NCBI GenBank assembly: GCA_026987055.1
Contig: JALSNL010000412.1
Coordinates: 1 to 7,606 of the forward strand
Direction of reading: 5' to 3'
DNA from: Melioribacteraceae bacterium
GTDB lineage: Bacteria > Bacteroidota > Ignavibacteria > Ignavibacteriales > Melioribacteraceae
Length of the DNA stretch: 7,606 nucleotides
Made by a program: the position numbers and the translations under genes
Notes under the pieces: generated by a model
Database searches by the model: none
Told to the model about the DNA's origin: nothing
Seen by the model: the letters and a program-made list of their open reading frames with translations, nothing else
Shown here: in pieces, positions 1 to 6,059 of the stretch
Position numbering within the stretch: position 1 is the first letter of the stretch
Layout: each line of letters opens with the position of its first letter

Positions 1-1183
1 TAACATTAAGAGATTTGGAACATAATGTATCGTTTGTATGAGTATCTTTTAATTTAACCACAGCACCAATATCTCCGGCTTGCAGTTTTGCAACTTCGGT
101 TCTGTTTTGACCGTTTAACACATAAATTTGTCCCATTCTTTCCGTTTTATTTCTTTCGGGATTATACAAATCCATTCCTGCTGTAATTGTACCGGAATAA
201 ACTTTGAAAACAGAAAGTTCACCGAGATGAGCTTCGGACATTGATTTGAACACCAGCAAAGCCGGTTCTCCTGCAGGATCACATTTGATTTCAACTTCTT
301 CGTCAGAATCGGCTTTTTTTGCAATAGCCGGTTTTCTTTCGTTAGGTGCAGGTAAGTATTCCACAACAAAATCAAGGAAATCAAAAAGACCGGCTCCTTT
401 TTCTGCAGACACGGCAAATAACGGAATAACCATTCTTTCTCTTATTGCATTTTTTAAACCTCTTCCCAAATCCTCGCTATTTAATGTTCCTTCTTCAAAG
501 AATTTATCCATTAAATCTTCCGTTGATTCGGCAATTTTTTCAATTAACTCTTCATGTAATTTTTCTGCTTTTTCTTTTAATTCTTCGGGTATTTCTTCTT
601 CTTTTACTTTCTTTGATGCAGGTTCAAGGAAAGTATATTTTTTCATTTTTATAACATCAATTATGGAATTAAAATTAGGTCCTTCTTGACATGGAAAACT
701 TACTACAGCAATATCATGACTTAATCTATCTTTAGCCATTTCAACAGTTTGGTCAAAATTGGAATGCTCGTTATCAATTTTATTAACCATTATCGCAGCA
801 GGCAATTCAAGTTTTTTAACATATTCCCAACCGGATTCCGTACCTACTTCAACACCTTCGGCTGCTTTTAATACTGCAATAGCAGTATCGGCTACATGTA
901 AACTTGCTTTTTTTGCACCAAGGAAATCAGAATATCCGGGTGTATCTAATAAGTTTACTTTTGTTTTTTTCCATACGAAATGCAGCGGGGTTGCTGCTAT
1001 TGATATTTGTCTTTCAATTTCATTTTTATTAAAATCTGATGTTGTATTACCTTCTGCAATTGTACCAATTCTATTTATTTCACCGGCAGAAAAGAGAAGA
1101 AATTCGGAAATAGTTGTTTTACCACTACCACCGTGACCAATTAATGCAATATTCCTAATTGCATCGGGAGAAAATTCACTCAA
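1..1183 (-). CDS. Elongation factor G-like translational GTPase (FusA2-type), 3' part missing
   Basis: This is the first 394 codons of a protein whose family is usually about 690 residues; the C-terminal part lies beyond the left edge. It is a cytoplasmic GTPase of the EF-G family. Visible G-domain motifs are the P-loop GHGGSGKT (residues 16-23), DTPG (80-83), NKID (134-137) and the G5-like VSAEKG (258-263). A charged segment at about 180-246 fits the EF-G G' subdomain, and about 296-394 reads as the domain II beta-barrel. The glycine-rich P-loop differs from the AHIDAGKT form of canonical EF-G and resembles the EF-G-2/FusA2 paralogues. The switch I block reads ERQISIAAT, with Ser where canonical EF-G has Thr (RGITI). 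The start is TTG at 1183-1181: an in-frame TAA lies six codons upstream, no ATG is near, and GGAGGT precedes it by only three bases. It is last of three genes behind the promoter at 2060-2088. Whether it translocates, recycles ribosomes or does something else cannot be told. Confidence 0.9.
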   Translation of the reverse strand, partial: MSEFSPDAIRNIALIGHGGSGKTTISEFLLFSAGEINRIGTIAEGNTTSDFNKNEIERQISIAATPLHFVWKKTKVNLLDTPGYSDFLGAKKASLHVADTAIAVLKAAEGVEVGTESGWEYVKKLELPAAIMVNKIDNEHSNFDQTVEMAKDRLSHDIAVVSFPCQEGPNFNSIIDVIKMKKYTFLEPASKKVKEEEIPEELKEKAEKLHEELIEKIAESTEDLMDKFFEEGTLNSEDLGRGLKNAIRERMVIPLFAVSAEKGAGLFDFLDFVVEYLPAPNERKPAIAKKADSDEEVEIKCDPAGEPALLVFKSMSEAHLGELSVFKVYSGTITAGMDLYNPERNKTERMGQIYVLNGQNRTEVAKLQAGDIGAVVKLKDTHTNDTLCSKSLNV

Positions 1184-1186
1184 GAT

Positions 1187-1192
1187 ACCTCC
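1187..1192 (-). promoter_or_regulatory. Shine-Dalgarno site of the EF-G-like gene
   Basis: The minus strand reads GGAGGT here, a strong match to the anti-SD, followed by ATC and then TTG. The spacer is unusually short, but this site supports the TTG start, because the in-frame stop just upstream leaves no other common start codon. Confidence 0.65.
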
Positions 1193-1222
1193 GCTTATTT
1201 AATTTGCAAGTTATATCACTAG

Positions 1223-1603
1223 TTATTTAAGTTTACTCCAAAATGCTGCAACCCCTTTACTAATGGCAGTTAGATTACTAACTAAATCTGCAACCGGATT
1301 GCGATTATAATTACCGGAACCACTATTTTTAAATGAAAACATTGAAACCGTGTTTTTTACATTTTGGATTGATTCACTAATATCGAACACACGTTTTTCT
1401 GTTTCATCACTTATTTTAACTGCTTTTTCTGTTACAATTGATATGTTTTCCAAAATAGGAGCTAATTTTTCGTTCAGTAAGCTCAAATCTTTTTGAACAT
1501 AATCCAACGTAACATTTATTTTTTTAATTGATATTATTAAATAAATAAATAAAACTATTGCAACTATTATAAGTATGAGCAGAAATATATCTATGATAGT
1601 CAT
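1223..1603 (-). CDS. DUF948 family membrane-anchored coiled-coil protein (YtxG-like)
   Basis: A 126-residue protein with one N-terminal transmembrane helix (about residues 4-26, nearly all I, L, V, F and A), then a basic ISIKK junction and a long heptad-like stretch to about residue 90 (LDYVQKDLSLLNEKLAPILENIS and following). This is the layout of DUF948 proteins, which resemble the membrane and helical parts of chemoreceptors but carry no signalling domain. The C-terminal third has a Gly/Ser/Asn-rich linker and an amphipathic tail ending AAFWSKLK. It is predicted to sit in the inner membrane with the coiled coil in the cytoplasm. The ATG lies three bases after the stop of the YtxH gene. Only a weak purine run precedes it, so translational coupling is likely. 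The molecular function of the family is not known. In Bacillus subtilis a DUF948 gene (ytxG) is also next to ytxH. Confidence 0.85.
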   Translation of the reverse strand: MTIIDIFLLILIIVAIVLFIYLIISIKKINVTLDYVQKDLSLLNEKLAPILENISIVTEKAVKISDETEKRVFDISESIQNVKNTVSMFSFKNSGSGNYNRNPVADLVSNLTAISKGVAAFWSKLK

Positions 1604-1606
1604 AGT

Positions 1607-2023
1607 TTATGCTTTTCTTTCGGTTTTATAAGTATCAACACCTGCTTTAATTGCTGATTTTAATTTATCGCTTTCTTTTGATAATTTTCCTTTACTGTTT
1701 TCAGCCAAATCTTTTGATTTATTTTTGGCTTCTTCCAATATTTTTTCTGCTTCGGCAAGTAAATTATCAACTTTTTCTTTAGCCTCGGAAATTAATTTTT
1801 CCGATTTTCTTTTACCGTCGTTGATTAAATCATTTGCTTTACCGCGTGCTTGTTCAATGTAATCTTCGGTATTGCCTAAAATATCATCCGATTTATCCTT
1901 TAAATCTCTACGTAATTCACTGCCTGCTTTCGGAGCATAAAGTAAACCAACCATTGAACCGATTAAAGCACCGGTAAATAATCCAACTATAAGTCCTCTG
2001 TTCATTCCACTATCGTCAGACAT
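1607..2023 (-). CDS. YtxH domain-containing protein
   Basis: A 138-residue protein. Residues 9-27 form a glycine-rich hydrophobic segment (GLIVGLFTGALIGSMVGLL), followed at once by YAPKAGSELR, the signature of the YtxH family (LxAPxSGxExR). The rest, about 35-130, is a strongly charged Lys/Glu/Asp/Ala-rich helix with apolipoprotein-like periodicity (KEKVDNLLAEAEKILEEAKNKS). Topology should be one membrane anchor plus a long cytoplasmic amphipathic helix. Members are linked to general stress in Bacillus, but no biochemical role is established. The ATG has GGAGG five bases upstream and is preceded by a good sigma-70-like promoter, so it is the first gene of the YtxH-DUF948-EF-G-like unit. Confidence 0.88.
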   Translation of the reverse strand: MSDDSGMNRGLIVGLFTGALIGSMVGLLYAPKAGSELRRDLKDKSDDILGNTEDYIEQARGKANDLINDGKRKSEKLISEAKEKVDNLLAEAEKILEEAKNKSKDLAENSKGKLSKESDKLKSAIKAGVDTYKTERKA

Positions 2024-2028
2024 TTTTT

Positions 2029-2033
2029 CCTCC
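2029..2033 (-). promoter_or_regulatory. Shine-Dalgarno site of the YtxH gene
   Basis: The minus strand reads GGAGG followed by five A residues and the ATG at 2023. It confirms the start codon of the YtxH gene. Confidence 0.75.
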
Positions 2034-2059
2034 GTTTTATTTTTATGTTTAATTAATGT

Positions 2060-2088
2060 ATTATACTAAGTGATTCAAAGAAAATCAA
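2060..2088 (-). promoter_or_regulatory. Sigma-70-like promoter of the YtxH-DUF948-EF-G-like operon
   Basis: On the minus strand a -35 box TTGATT (2088-2083) is separated by exactly 17 bases from a perfect -10 box TATAAT (2065-2060). Transcription would begin near 2053 and leave a leader of about 30 bases before the ATG at 2023. This is the best promoter match I see in the window. It lies in the 84-base gap after the UPF0104 gene, where I see no hairpin terminator, so read-through from upstream is possible as well. Confidence 0.6.
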
Positions 2089-2107
2089 GCAACAATTTAG
2101 CCTTTTC

Positions 2108-3070
2108 TTATTTCATAATTTCAATATTGGAAAAATCTTTATGTTTTTTTCTTTGATATAAAATTAAAGTAATTACACCTACAAGTACGGAAAACCATAA
2201 TGTAACCATCCTAATTAAAACTGTAATTGCTACCGAATCTCCTTTAGCTATTCCTTTGTTTACCAAAAAAAATGTTAATGTACCTTCGGTAAATCCTAAT
2301 CCGCCCGGAAACATACTGAAAGAACCTACAATAATAGCAAAAGCATAAGCAAAACTTGCCCAAATAAATGAAATATTATTTATAAAATTACTGAGAATTA
2401 TATAAAATCCAAAGAATTCAATAATCCACATTATAAAACTTAACAGAATCATTTTTATTAAGTGAGATATTTTCAATAGTTCTTTTGAGCCGTCATATAA
2501 ATTTTGAAATGTATCAATGTATTTTTGCATTATTCTAAAAGAAGCCAAGTATTTAATGATTGCATTTCCAAATTTATGATTACTTATTAGATAGATAAGA
2601 ATTGCAAAACTTAAAATTAATATTACTAAACTTATACTATTGTGCTTATAAATTAATGCTCCAGCCAATGCTAAAATTATAACCGAAATAATATCGGTCA
2701 TTCTTTCGGCAAAAATAATAGGTGCGGTTTTACTTATAGGTTCGCCGGAAATTTCTTTTACCAAATAAGATTTTAATAATTCTCCCCACTTACCCGGCGT
2801 AACACTCATTGCCAAACCGGAAAAAAATATCATAAAAGAATCTTTTGTTGAAATATTTACTTTGAGTATTCTTAGATAATAATGCCATTTTAAAAATCTT
2901 AAAAGAAAATTAAAGAGCATAATTAAAAGAAGAAGCGGAATTAAAAGAAGCGGAAAATTTTTAATGGAATTAATTATTGAGTTAAAATCAGAATAAAACG
3001 TTAAGACAATTAAAATTATGAAAGCAAAAGCTAATGAAATGAAGATATTTTTTTTGAGTTGATGTCCCAA
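2108..3070 (-). CDS. UPF0104/YbhN family membrane protein (lysylphosphatidylglycerol synthase transmembrane-like)
   Basis: A 320-residue, very hydrophobic protein with about eight predicted membrane helices (for example 9-25, 41-57, 127-141, 147-163, 207-227, 238-253 and 280-305). Family landmarks are visible: SVTPGKWGE (89-97), FAERMTD (120-126) and FPGGLGFTEG (254-263). These match the flippase-like transmembrane domain also found at the N-terminus of MprF. No synthase domain is attached, so aminoacyl-phospholipid synthesis is not implied; members are thought to move or act on lipid-linked molecules, and the substrate here is unknown. The start is TTG at 3070-3068: an in-frame TAA lies four codons upstream, and the next in-frame Met (residue 51) would remove the first helix. 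There is no Shine-Dalgarno site. The start lies seven bases after the maf stop, which suggests coupled translation. Confidence 0.85.
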   Translation of the reverse strand: MGHQLKKNIFISLAFAFIILIVLTFYSDFNSIINSIKNFPLLLIPLLLLIMLFNFLLRFLKWHYYLRILKVNISTKDSFMIFFSGLAMSVTPGKWGELLKSYLVKEISGEPISKTAPIIFAERMTDIISVIILALAGALIYKHNSISLVILILSFAILIYLISNHKFGNAIIKYLASFRIMQKYIDTFQNLYDGSKELLKISHLIKMILLSFIMWIIEFFGFYIILSNFINNISFIWASFAYAFAIIVGSFSMFPGGLGFTEGTLTFFLVNKGIAKGDSVAITVLIRMVTLWFSVLVGVITLILYQRKKHKDFSNIEIMK

Positions 3071-3077
3071 GTTAAAG

Positions 3078-3656
3078 TCAAATTATTTTTTTAAGTTCTT
3101 CATAAATTTTCGATGCAGGAAAACCGAGTACATTATAATAACATCCGTTTATACTTTTTACAAATACCGCTCCAAAATCATCTTGAATACCATAGGCTCC
3201 TGCTTTATCCATTGGGCTGCCGGTTTTAATGTAATCTTTTATTTCTTTCAAATCCAATTTACGAAAAATAACTTTTGTTTTTGAATAACCAACTATTTGT
3301 TTATTTAAATTTTTGTTAACTAAAGCAAAACCTGTATAAACAAAATGGCTTCTGTTACTTAATTTTAAAAGAATATTTTGGGCATCTGCTTTATTTTTCG
3401 GCTTTCCAATAATTTCTTTATCAAGTACTACAATTGTATCGGCAGTAATTATTATTCCGTTTTTAACTTTTTCTTTTGCAGCAATTGCCTTTTCCAAAGC
3501 TAATCTTTTTACATTTTGTAATGGTGTTTCATTAGGATTTAACACTTCCTCAGTTTCAACGTTTAATGTTCGAAATTTAACTCCAAGCATTTTTAACATA
3601 TCCCTTCTTCTGGGAGATTTTGAAGCTAAAAATATCGGATACTTTGAAGTAATCAT
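3078..3656 (-). CDS. maf: Maf family nucleoside triphosphate pyrophosphatase
   Basis: A 192-residue cytoplasmic enzyme of the Maf/HAM1-like superfamily, which hydrolyses non-canonical or excess NTPs to the monophosphate and pyrophosphate. Motifs in order are LASKSPRR (10-17), the nucleotide-binding loop; TADTIV (71-76), with the catalytic Asp73; IGKP (83-86); HFVYTG (104-109); and SPMDKAGAYGIQ (147-158). The Lys in GKP and the Gln at 158 agree with the YhdE-type dTTP/UTP pyrophosphatase branch rather than the YceF 7-methyl-GTP branch, but this subtype call is from memory. Length is normal for the family. An ATG at 3656 is chosen; a TTG directly before it (3659) could also serve and would add one residue. 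No Shine-Dalgarno site is visible. The gene follows the fibronectin-III-like gene by 39 bases and lies seven bases before the UPF0104 gene. Confidence 0.93.
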   Translation of the reverse strand: MITSKYPIFLASKSPRRRDMLKMLGVKFRTLNVETEEVLNPNETPLQNVKRLALEKAIAAKEKVKNGIIITADTIVVLDKEIIGKPKNKADAQNILLKLSNRSHFVYTGFALVNKNLNKQIVGYSKTKVIFRKLDLKEIKDYIKTGSPMDKAGAYGIQDDFGAVFVKSINGCYYNVLGFPASKIYEELKKII

Positions 3657-3695
3657 CAAATAGAAATGGTATTTTTGGATGTGAGTATTTAAGAA

Positions 3696-4097
3696 TTATC
3701 TAAATAATGCTTTAATGCTTCCCCAAGTTCTTTTAACACTGGAAACTCCGTCGTGACTAACAAAAGTGTACATAGGTTCTGATTTCTTTCCATCGATATC
3801 AACTATTACCAAACCGTATGCATAAAAAGAACTGTTTGCTTTGTAAGCACTTTTATCATAAAAAACGTAGCTGGAATTACTGCCCTTGGCTGAAACCGTT
3901 GCGATTGGTGCTAAATTATCTTTATCCGGACCTCTTAAAATTTCGTATTCTTTTACATTTTGTTCGTCGGTAGATTGCCAGCTAAGTGTAATGCTTTCTC
4001 CGTCACTATCGGCAACAAAGAATTGAATAAACGCACTACCCAAACTGATGGATAAAAATGCAATAGCCCAGATGAAAATTGTGTTTTTTAATTTCAT
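3696..4097 (-). CDS. Small exported protein with a fibronectin type III-like domain
   Basis: A 133-residue protein of unknown role. Residues 1-22 (MKLKNTIFIWAIAFLSISLG and following) form a signal peptide or membrane anchor: two lysines, a hydrophobic core, then SLGSA. Residues about 33-112 look like one fibronectin-III beta-sandwich: ITLSWQSTDEQNVKEYEILRG resembles the B and C strands, and YVFYDKSAYKANSSFYAYGL plus IDGKKSEP the E to G strands. The basic C-terminus, SVKRTWGSIKALFR, is outside that domain. There is no sorting domain and no lipobox cysteine. The frame is open for 24 more codons to an ATG at 4169, but those residues would put a basic and hydrophobic extension before the signal peptide, so the ATG at 4097 is preferred. 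It has no Shine-Dalgarno site. It is the first gene of the minus-strand block; the next gene is maf, 39 bases on. Confidence 0.75.
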   Translation of the reverse strand: MKLKNTIFIWAIAFLSISLGSAFIQFFVADSDGESITLSWQSTDEQNVKEYEILRGPDKDNLAPIATVSAKGSNSSYVFYDKSAYKANSSFYAYGLVIVDIDGKKSEPMYTFVSHDGVSSVKRTWGSIKALFR

Positions 4098-4105
4098 GAC
4101 AACCA

Positions 4106-4134
4106 AAAATAATGTAAAATTGCTTTCAAAGCAA
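4106..4134 (-). promoter_or_regulatory. Putative promoter of the fibronectin-III-like gene
   Basis: On the minus strand TTGCTT (4134-4129) is followed after 17 bases by TATTTT (4111-4106). The same place also matches the Bacteroidota -7 element TAnnTTTG (TATTTTTG, 4111-4104), though without a TTTG at the usual distance. Either way the start of transcription would fall within a few bases of the ATG at 4097. In such AT-rich DNA the match could be chance. Confidence 0.3.
4120..4134. repeat. 15-base inverted repeat upstream of the fibronectin-III-like gene
   Basis: TTGCTTTCAAAGCAA has two 7-base arms around one central base. It overlaps the putative -35 box, so it could be an operator for a dimeric regulator. 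There is only one copy in the window, and no regulator gene is present. Confidence 0.3.
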
Positions 4135-4452
4135 GAAAAAAATATTCTATTTTTGTTACTGTAAAACAACTTACAATATCTGTTATTATATTTTACTTGA
4201 TGCTTTTACTTTTGTATTATTTCTACTTATAAGATGCGATAACTACATATAAAAATTACGTAACTAATTCCTGGTTTTCATACACATCAAAAAGTTACTT
4301 TGTAATGTTGCAGGGATAGTTCAAATTTTGGCAAGGAACACTTTTCTTTTCAAAGTCTCATGATTATGTAGTTTTAAATAGATTATTACATTGTAAAGTT
4401 TCTCAAGATAATTTAAAGTTATAGTATCTAAATATTTAGTAAAATAAACTTA

Positions 4453-4480
4453 TTGCTTAATATCTTGACTTTGTTATAAA
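4453..4480 (+). promoter_or_regulatory. Putative promoter of the T9SS cargo genes
   Basis: TTGCTT (4453-4458), a 16-base spacer and TATAAA (4475-4480) resemble a sigma-70 promoter. The start of transcription would be near 4487, giving a leader of about 47 bases. A TTGACT at 4465-4470 is a better -35 box but has no -10 box at the right distance; TATTTTTG at 4501-4508 is a Bacteroidota-like -7 element without a partner. Confidence 0.3.
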
Positions 4481-4523
4481 ATATTCTCAATTTTGTTGAA
4501 TATTTTTGAAGTATTATCAAATT

Positions 4524-4527
4524 GGAG
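4524..4527 (+). promoter_or_regulatory. Shine-Dalgarno site deciding the start of the T9SS cargo gene
   Basis: GGAG is followed by six bases and the ATG at 4534. The longest open frame would begin at a TTG at 4522 that overlaps this site, so the ATG at 4534 is the start, and the signal peptide then begins properly with MRKFN. Confidence 0.65.
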
Positions 4528-4533
4528 TTTTCT

Positions 4534-6018
4534 ATGCGCAAATTTAATATTTGTACCCTTCTGTTCTTAGCAATTTTTTCCTTTAATCTTAATGCCCAAA
4601 CCTTTGATGGAGAATGGACGGCTGATTACGTTACTCCTGATGATGCATTTTCTTCTAATAGTACCGGTCAAAGAGTAATGTCCGTAGGTGCTTTTGAAAA
4701 TAATTCTTTTGTTGCATTAGTTAGAAGGAGCAGTGCTAAAGATTATTATCTGGTTGGATATAAAAATGCCAATCATGATAGTGGTAGGTTAGGTAATTAT
4801 CCATATAGCCCGGATAGTCTTCAAACCAAATGGATAAATTTTTTCGATCAAGCTTTTTTACATGAAGCAAAAGATTTAGCTACTTCAGGTTCACTTTTTT
4901 ATGTAGCAAATAATGATGTCGATCATAATATTTTGATGTTTGAAATTAAAAGTGACAGTATATACACTTTTCCTAAAAGATTAAAAACAAAAACTCCAAA
5001 CGATCTTTGGGCAATTGATGTAGATGGAGCTGAAAATGTTTTTGTTACTACCGGCGGAGATTCATCTACAGCAGGTAAAGTACTTGTTTATAATTCTGCC
5101 AATTGGAAATCGGATGGCAAAACCGGTGATTTATTACAAGAAATTACAATGCCTGATCCGGGAACATTAAGAGGTGTTGCTGTCAATAAAGATGGAACAG
5201 TACTGTATGTATCTAATTGGCTAAATAATAAAGTTTATTGCTTTTTAGGCTCTCCAGCTGACGGATATTCTTTATATAACGGTTTTAATTTAGATGCAGA
5301 TTCTACTTTTGAATATACAATCGGCTCGGAAACCAAATCAGGTAGAGTTGGTCCTTGGGGTTTACAATTTATGAATACAAAAAATATTTTATTGGTTACT
5401 TATGATACTGATTACGGTCACGAAGGAAGATACCAATTCGGAAGAGTTTATTTTGCAAACCCGAATACCGGTGAGATTCTTGATACATTAGATGTAGCCG
5501 AATGGAATTTTCAACAAGCCGGTCAATATGATAATCCCGATACCAACGGAACAGCTTCCGGTTATACTTCTGTTTTTAATGTTGATTATGATGATAACTT
5601 CAATTTGTATTCAACCTCTTATTATGGTTGGGCTGTTGATAAATGGAAATATTCTTCGGAACTTCCTACAATAAACATAACAATAACCGATGTGGAAAAA
5701 CTCAGTGAAAATATTCCAAATAAATTTAATCTTAAACAAAATTTTCCTAATCCCTTTAATCCAAGTACTACAATACAATATTCAATACCAAAAGTAAAGA
5801 CGTTGCATGCAACTTCTCAACAAACAACATCTCAGAACGTAAAATTAAAAATTTACGATATACTTGGTAATGAAGTTGCTACATTGGTAAACCAAAAACA
5901 GTCCCCAGGAAATTATAAAATAACTTTTGATGCTTCATTGTTGTCATCCGGAACTTATTTCTATACTTTGGAACTTGGAAATAATTCAATTACAAAAAAA
6001 ATGGTTCTACTTAAATAA
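4534..6018 (+). CDS. Secreted beta-propeller-like protein with a type IX secretion (type A) C-terminal sorting domain
   Basis: A 494-residue protein. Residues 1-21 are a Sec signal peptide (MRKFN, hydrophobic core, probable cleavage at LNA|Q). Residues about 22-385 contain propeller-like blades: LWAIDVDGAENVFVTTGG (158-175) followed by GKVLVYNS, and LRGVAVNKDGTVLYVSNW (212-229) followed by NKVYCF, similar to NHL/YVTN repeats. No catalytic motif is recognised. Residues about 390-494 are the sorting domain: NFPNPFNPSTT (403-413), LKIYDILGNEVATLVN, SSGTYFYTL and the final KKMVLLK. It is expected to cross the inner membrane by Sec and the outer membrane by the T9SS, where the tail is removed and the protein is released or anchored. 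The tail carries an in-frame insertion (VKTLHATSQQ, 421-430) that coincides with a palindromic repeat. The function of the propeller, possibly binding at the cell surface, is unknown. The next gene starts 41 bases on. Confidence 0.85.
   Translation: MRKFNICTLLFLAIFSFNLNAQTFDGEWTADYVTPDDAFSSNSTGQRVMSVGAFENNSFVALVRRSSAKDYYLVGYKNANHDSGRLGNYPYSPDSLQTKWINFFDQAFLHEAKDLATSGSLFYVANNDVDHNILMFEIKSDSIYTFPKRLKTKTPNDLWAIDVDGAENVFVTTGGDSSTAGKVLVYNSANWKSDGKTGDLLQEITMPDPGTLRGVAVNKDGTVLYVSNWLNNKVYCFLGSPADGYSLYNGFNLDADSTFEYTIGSETKSGRVGPWGLQFMNTKNILLVTYDTDYGHEGRYQFGRVYFANPNTGEILDTLDVAEWNFQQAGQYDNPDTNGTASGYTSVFNVDYDDNFNLYSTSYYGWAVDKWKYSSELPTINITITDVEKLSENIPNKFNLKQNFPNPFNPSTTIQYSIPKVKTLHATSQQTTSQNVKLKIYDILGNEVATLVNQKQSPGNYKITFDASLLSSGTYFYTLELGNNSITKKMVLLK
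5794..5821 (+). repeat. Degenerate copy of a dispersed palindromic repeat, inside a coding region
   Basis: The 28 bases centre on GACGTTGCATGCAAC and have the perfect core GTTGCATGCAAC (5802-5813). Over 5798-5817 the palindrome holds with a single mismatched pair. From memory, a palindrome that reads GTAGAGACGTTGCATG and then its mirror occurs in many copies in cyanobacterial genomes and, I believe, in some Bacteroidota-related ones; this copy would agree at 25 of 28 positions. It is read in frame as VKTLHATSQ, in a loop of the sorting domain. Confidence 0.55.
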
Positions 6019-6048
6019 ATTTTACTAACTAACTATTACACAACTAAC

Positions 6049-6055
6049 AAGGAGG
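6049..6055 (+). promoter_or_regulatory. Strong Shine-Dalgarno site of the FG-GAP repeat gene
   Basis: AAGGAGG stands four bases before the ATG at 6060. It is the strongest ribosome-binding site in the window and suggests high expression of the following secreted protein. Confidence 0.8.
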
Positions 6056-6059
6056 AAAC

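Larger units (their letters stand above)
4098..4533. other. Divergent intergenic region, AT-rich, 436 bases, no gene seen
   Basis: This gap lies between the start codons of the two divergent transcription units. No ORF with a credible start, no tRNA-like fold and no terminator hairpin is evident. It holds one promoter-like pair facing each way near its ends, a 15-base inverted repeat at 4120-4134, a perfect 12-base AT-rich palindrome CTAAATATTTAG at 4428-4439 and an 8-base palindrome TTACGTAA at 4256-4263. The middle part, about 4200-4420, shows nothing I can name and is longer than two back-to-back promoters need. Confidence 0.6.

Noticed and set aside
115..1136. Open frames on the plus strand (246-689, 445-654, 759-1136) and in another minus frame (115-417).
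   Set aside because: They overlap the EF-G-like gene, whose frame shows all GTPase motifs without interruption. Their translations are Ser/Phe/Leu-rich with no family motif.
2108..3070. Full MprF-type lysylphosphatidylglycerol synthase.
   Set aside because: Only the membrane domain is present (320 residues). The cytoplasmic aminoacyl-transferase domain is absent, and the next gene is unrelated.
4098..4169. N-terminal extension of the fibronectin-III-like gene to the ATG at 4169.
   Set aside because: It would add 24 residues before a complete signal peptide, including a second hydrophobic run, and has no ribosome-binding site. The promoter-like sequence lies inside it.
4300..4345. A GTTCAAATT stretch that looks like the T-loop of a tRNA.
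   Set aside because: No acceptor stem, anticodon arm or flanking paired T-stem could be found around it.
4428..4439. Perfect 12-base palindrome CTAAATATTTAG as a regulator site.
   Set aside because: It is made almost only of A and T in an AT-rich gap, does not extend further and occurs once, so chance is a fair explanation.
6019..6059. Terminator or separate promoter between the two secreted-protein genes.
   Set aside because: The 41 bases hold only an ACTAACTAACTA-type short repeat and the Shine-Dalgarno site. There is no stem-loop with a T run and no -35/-10 pair.
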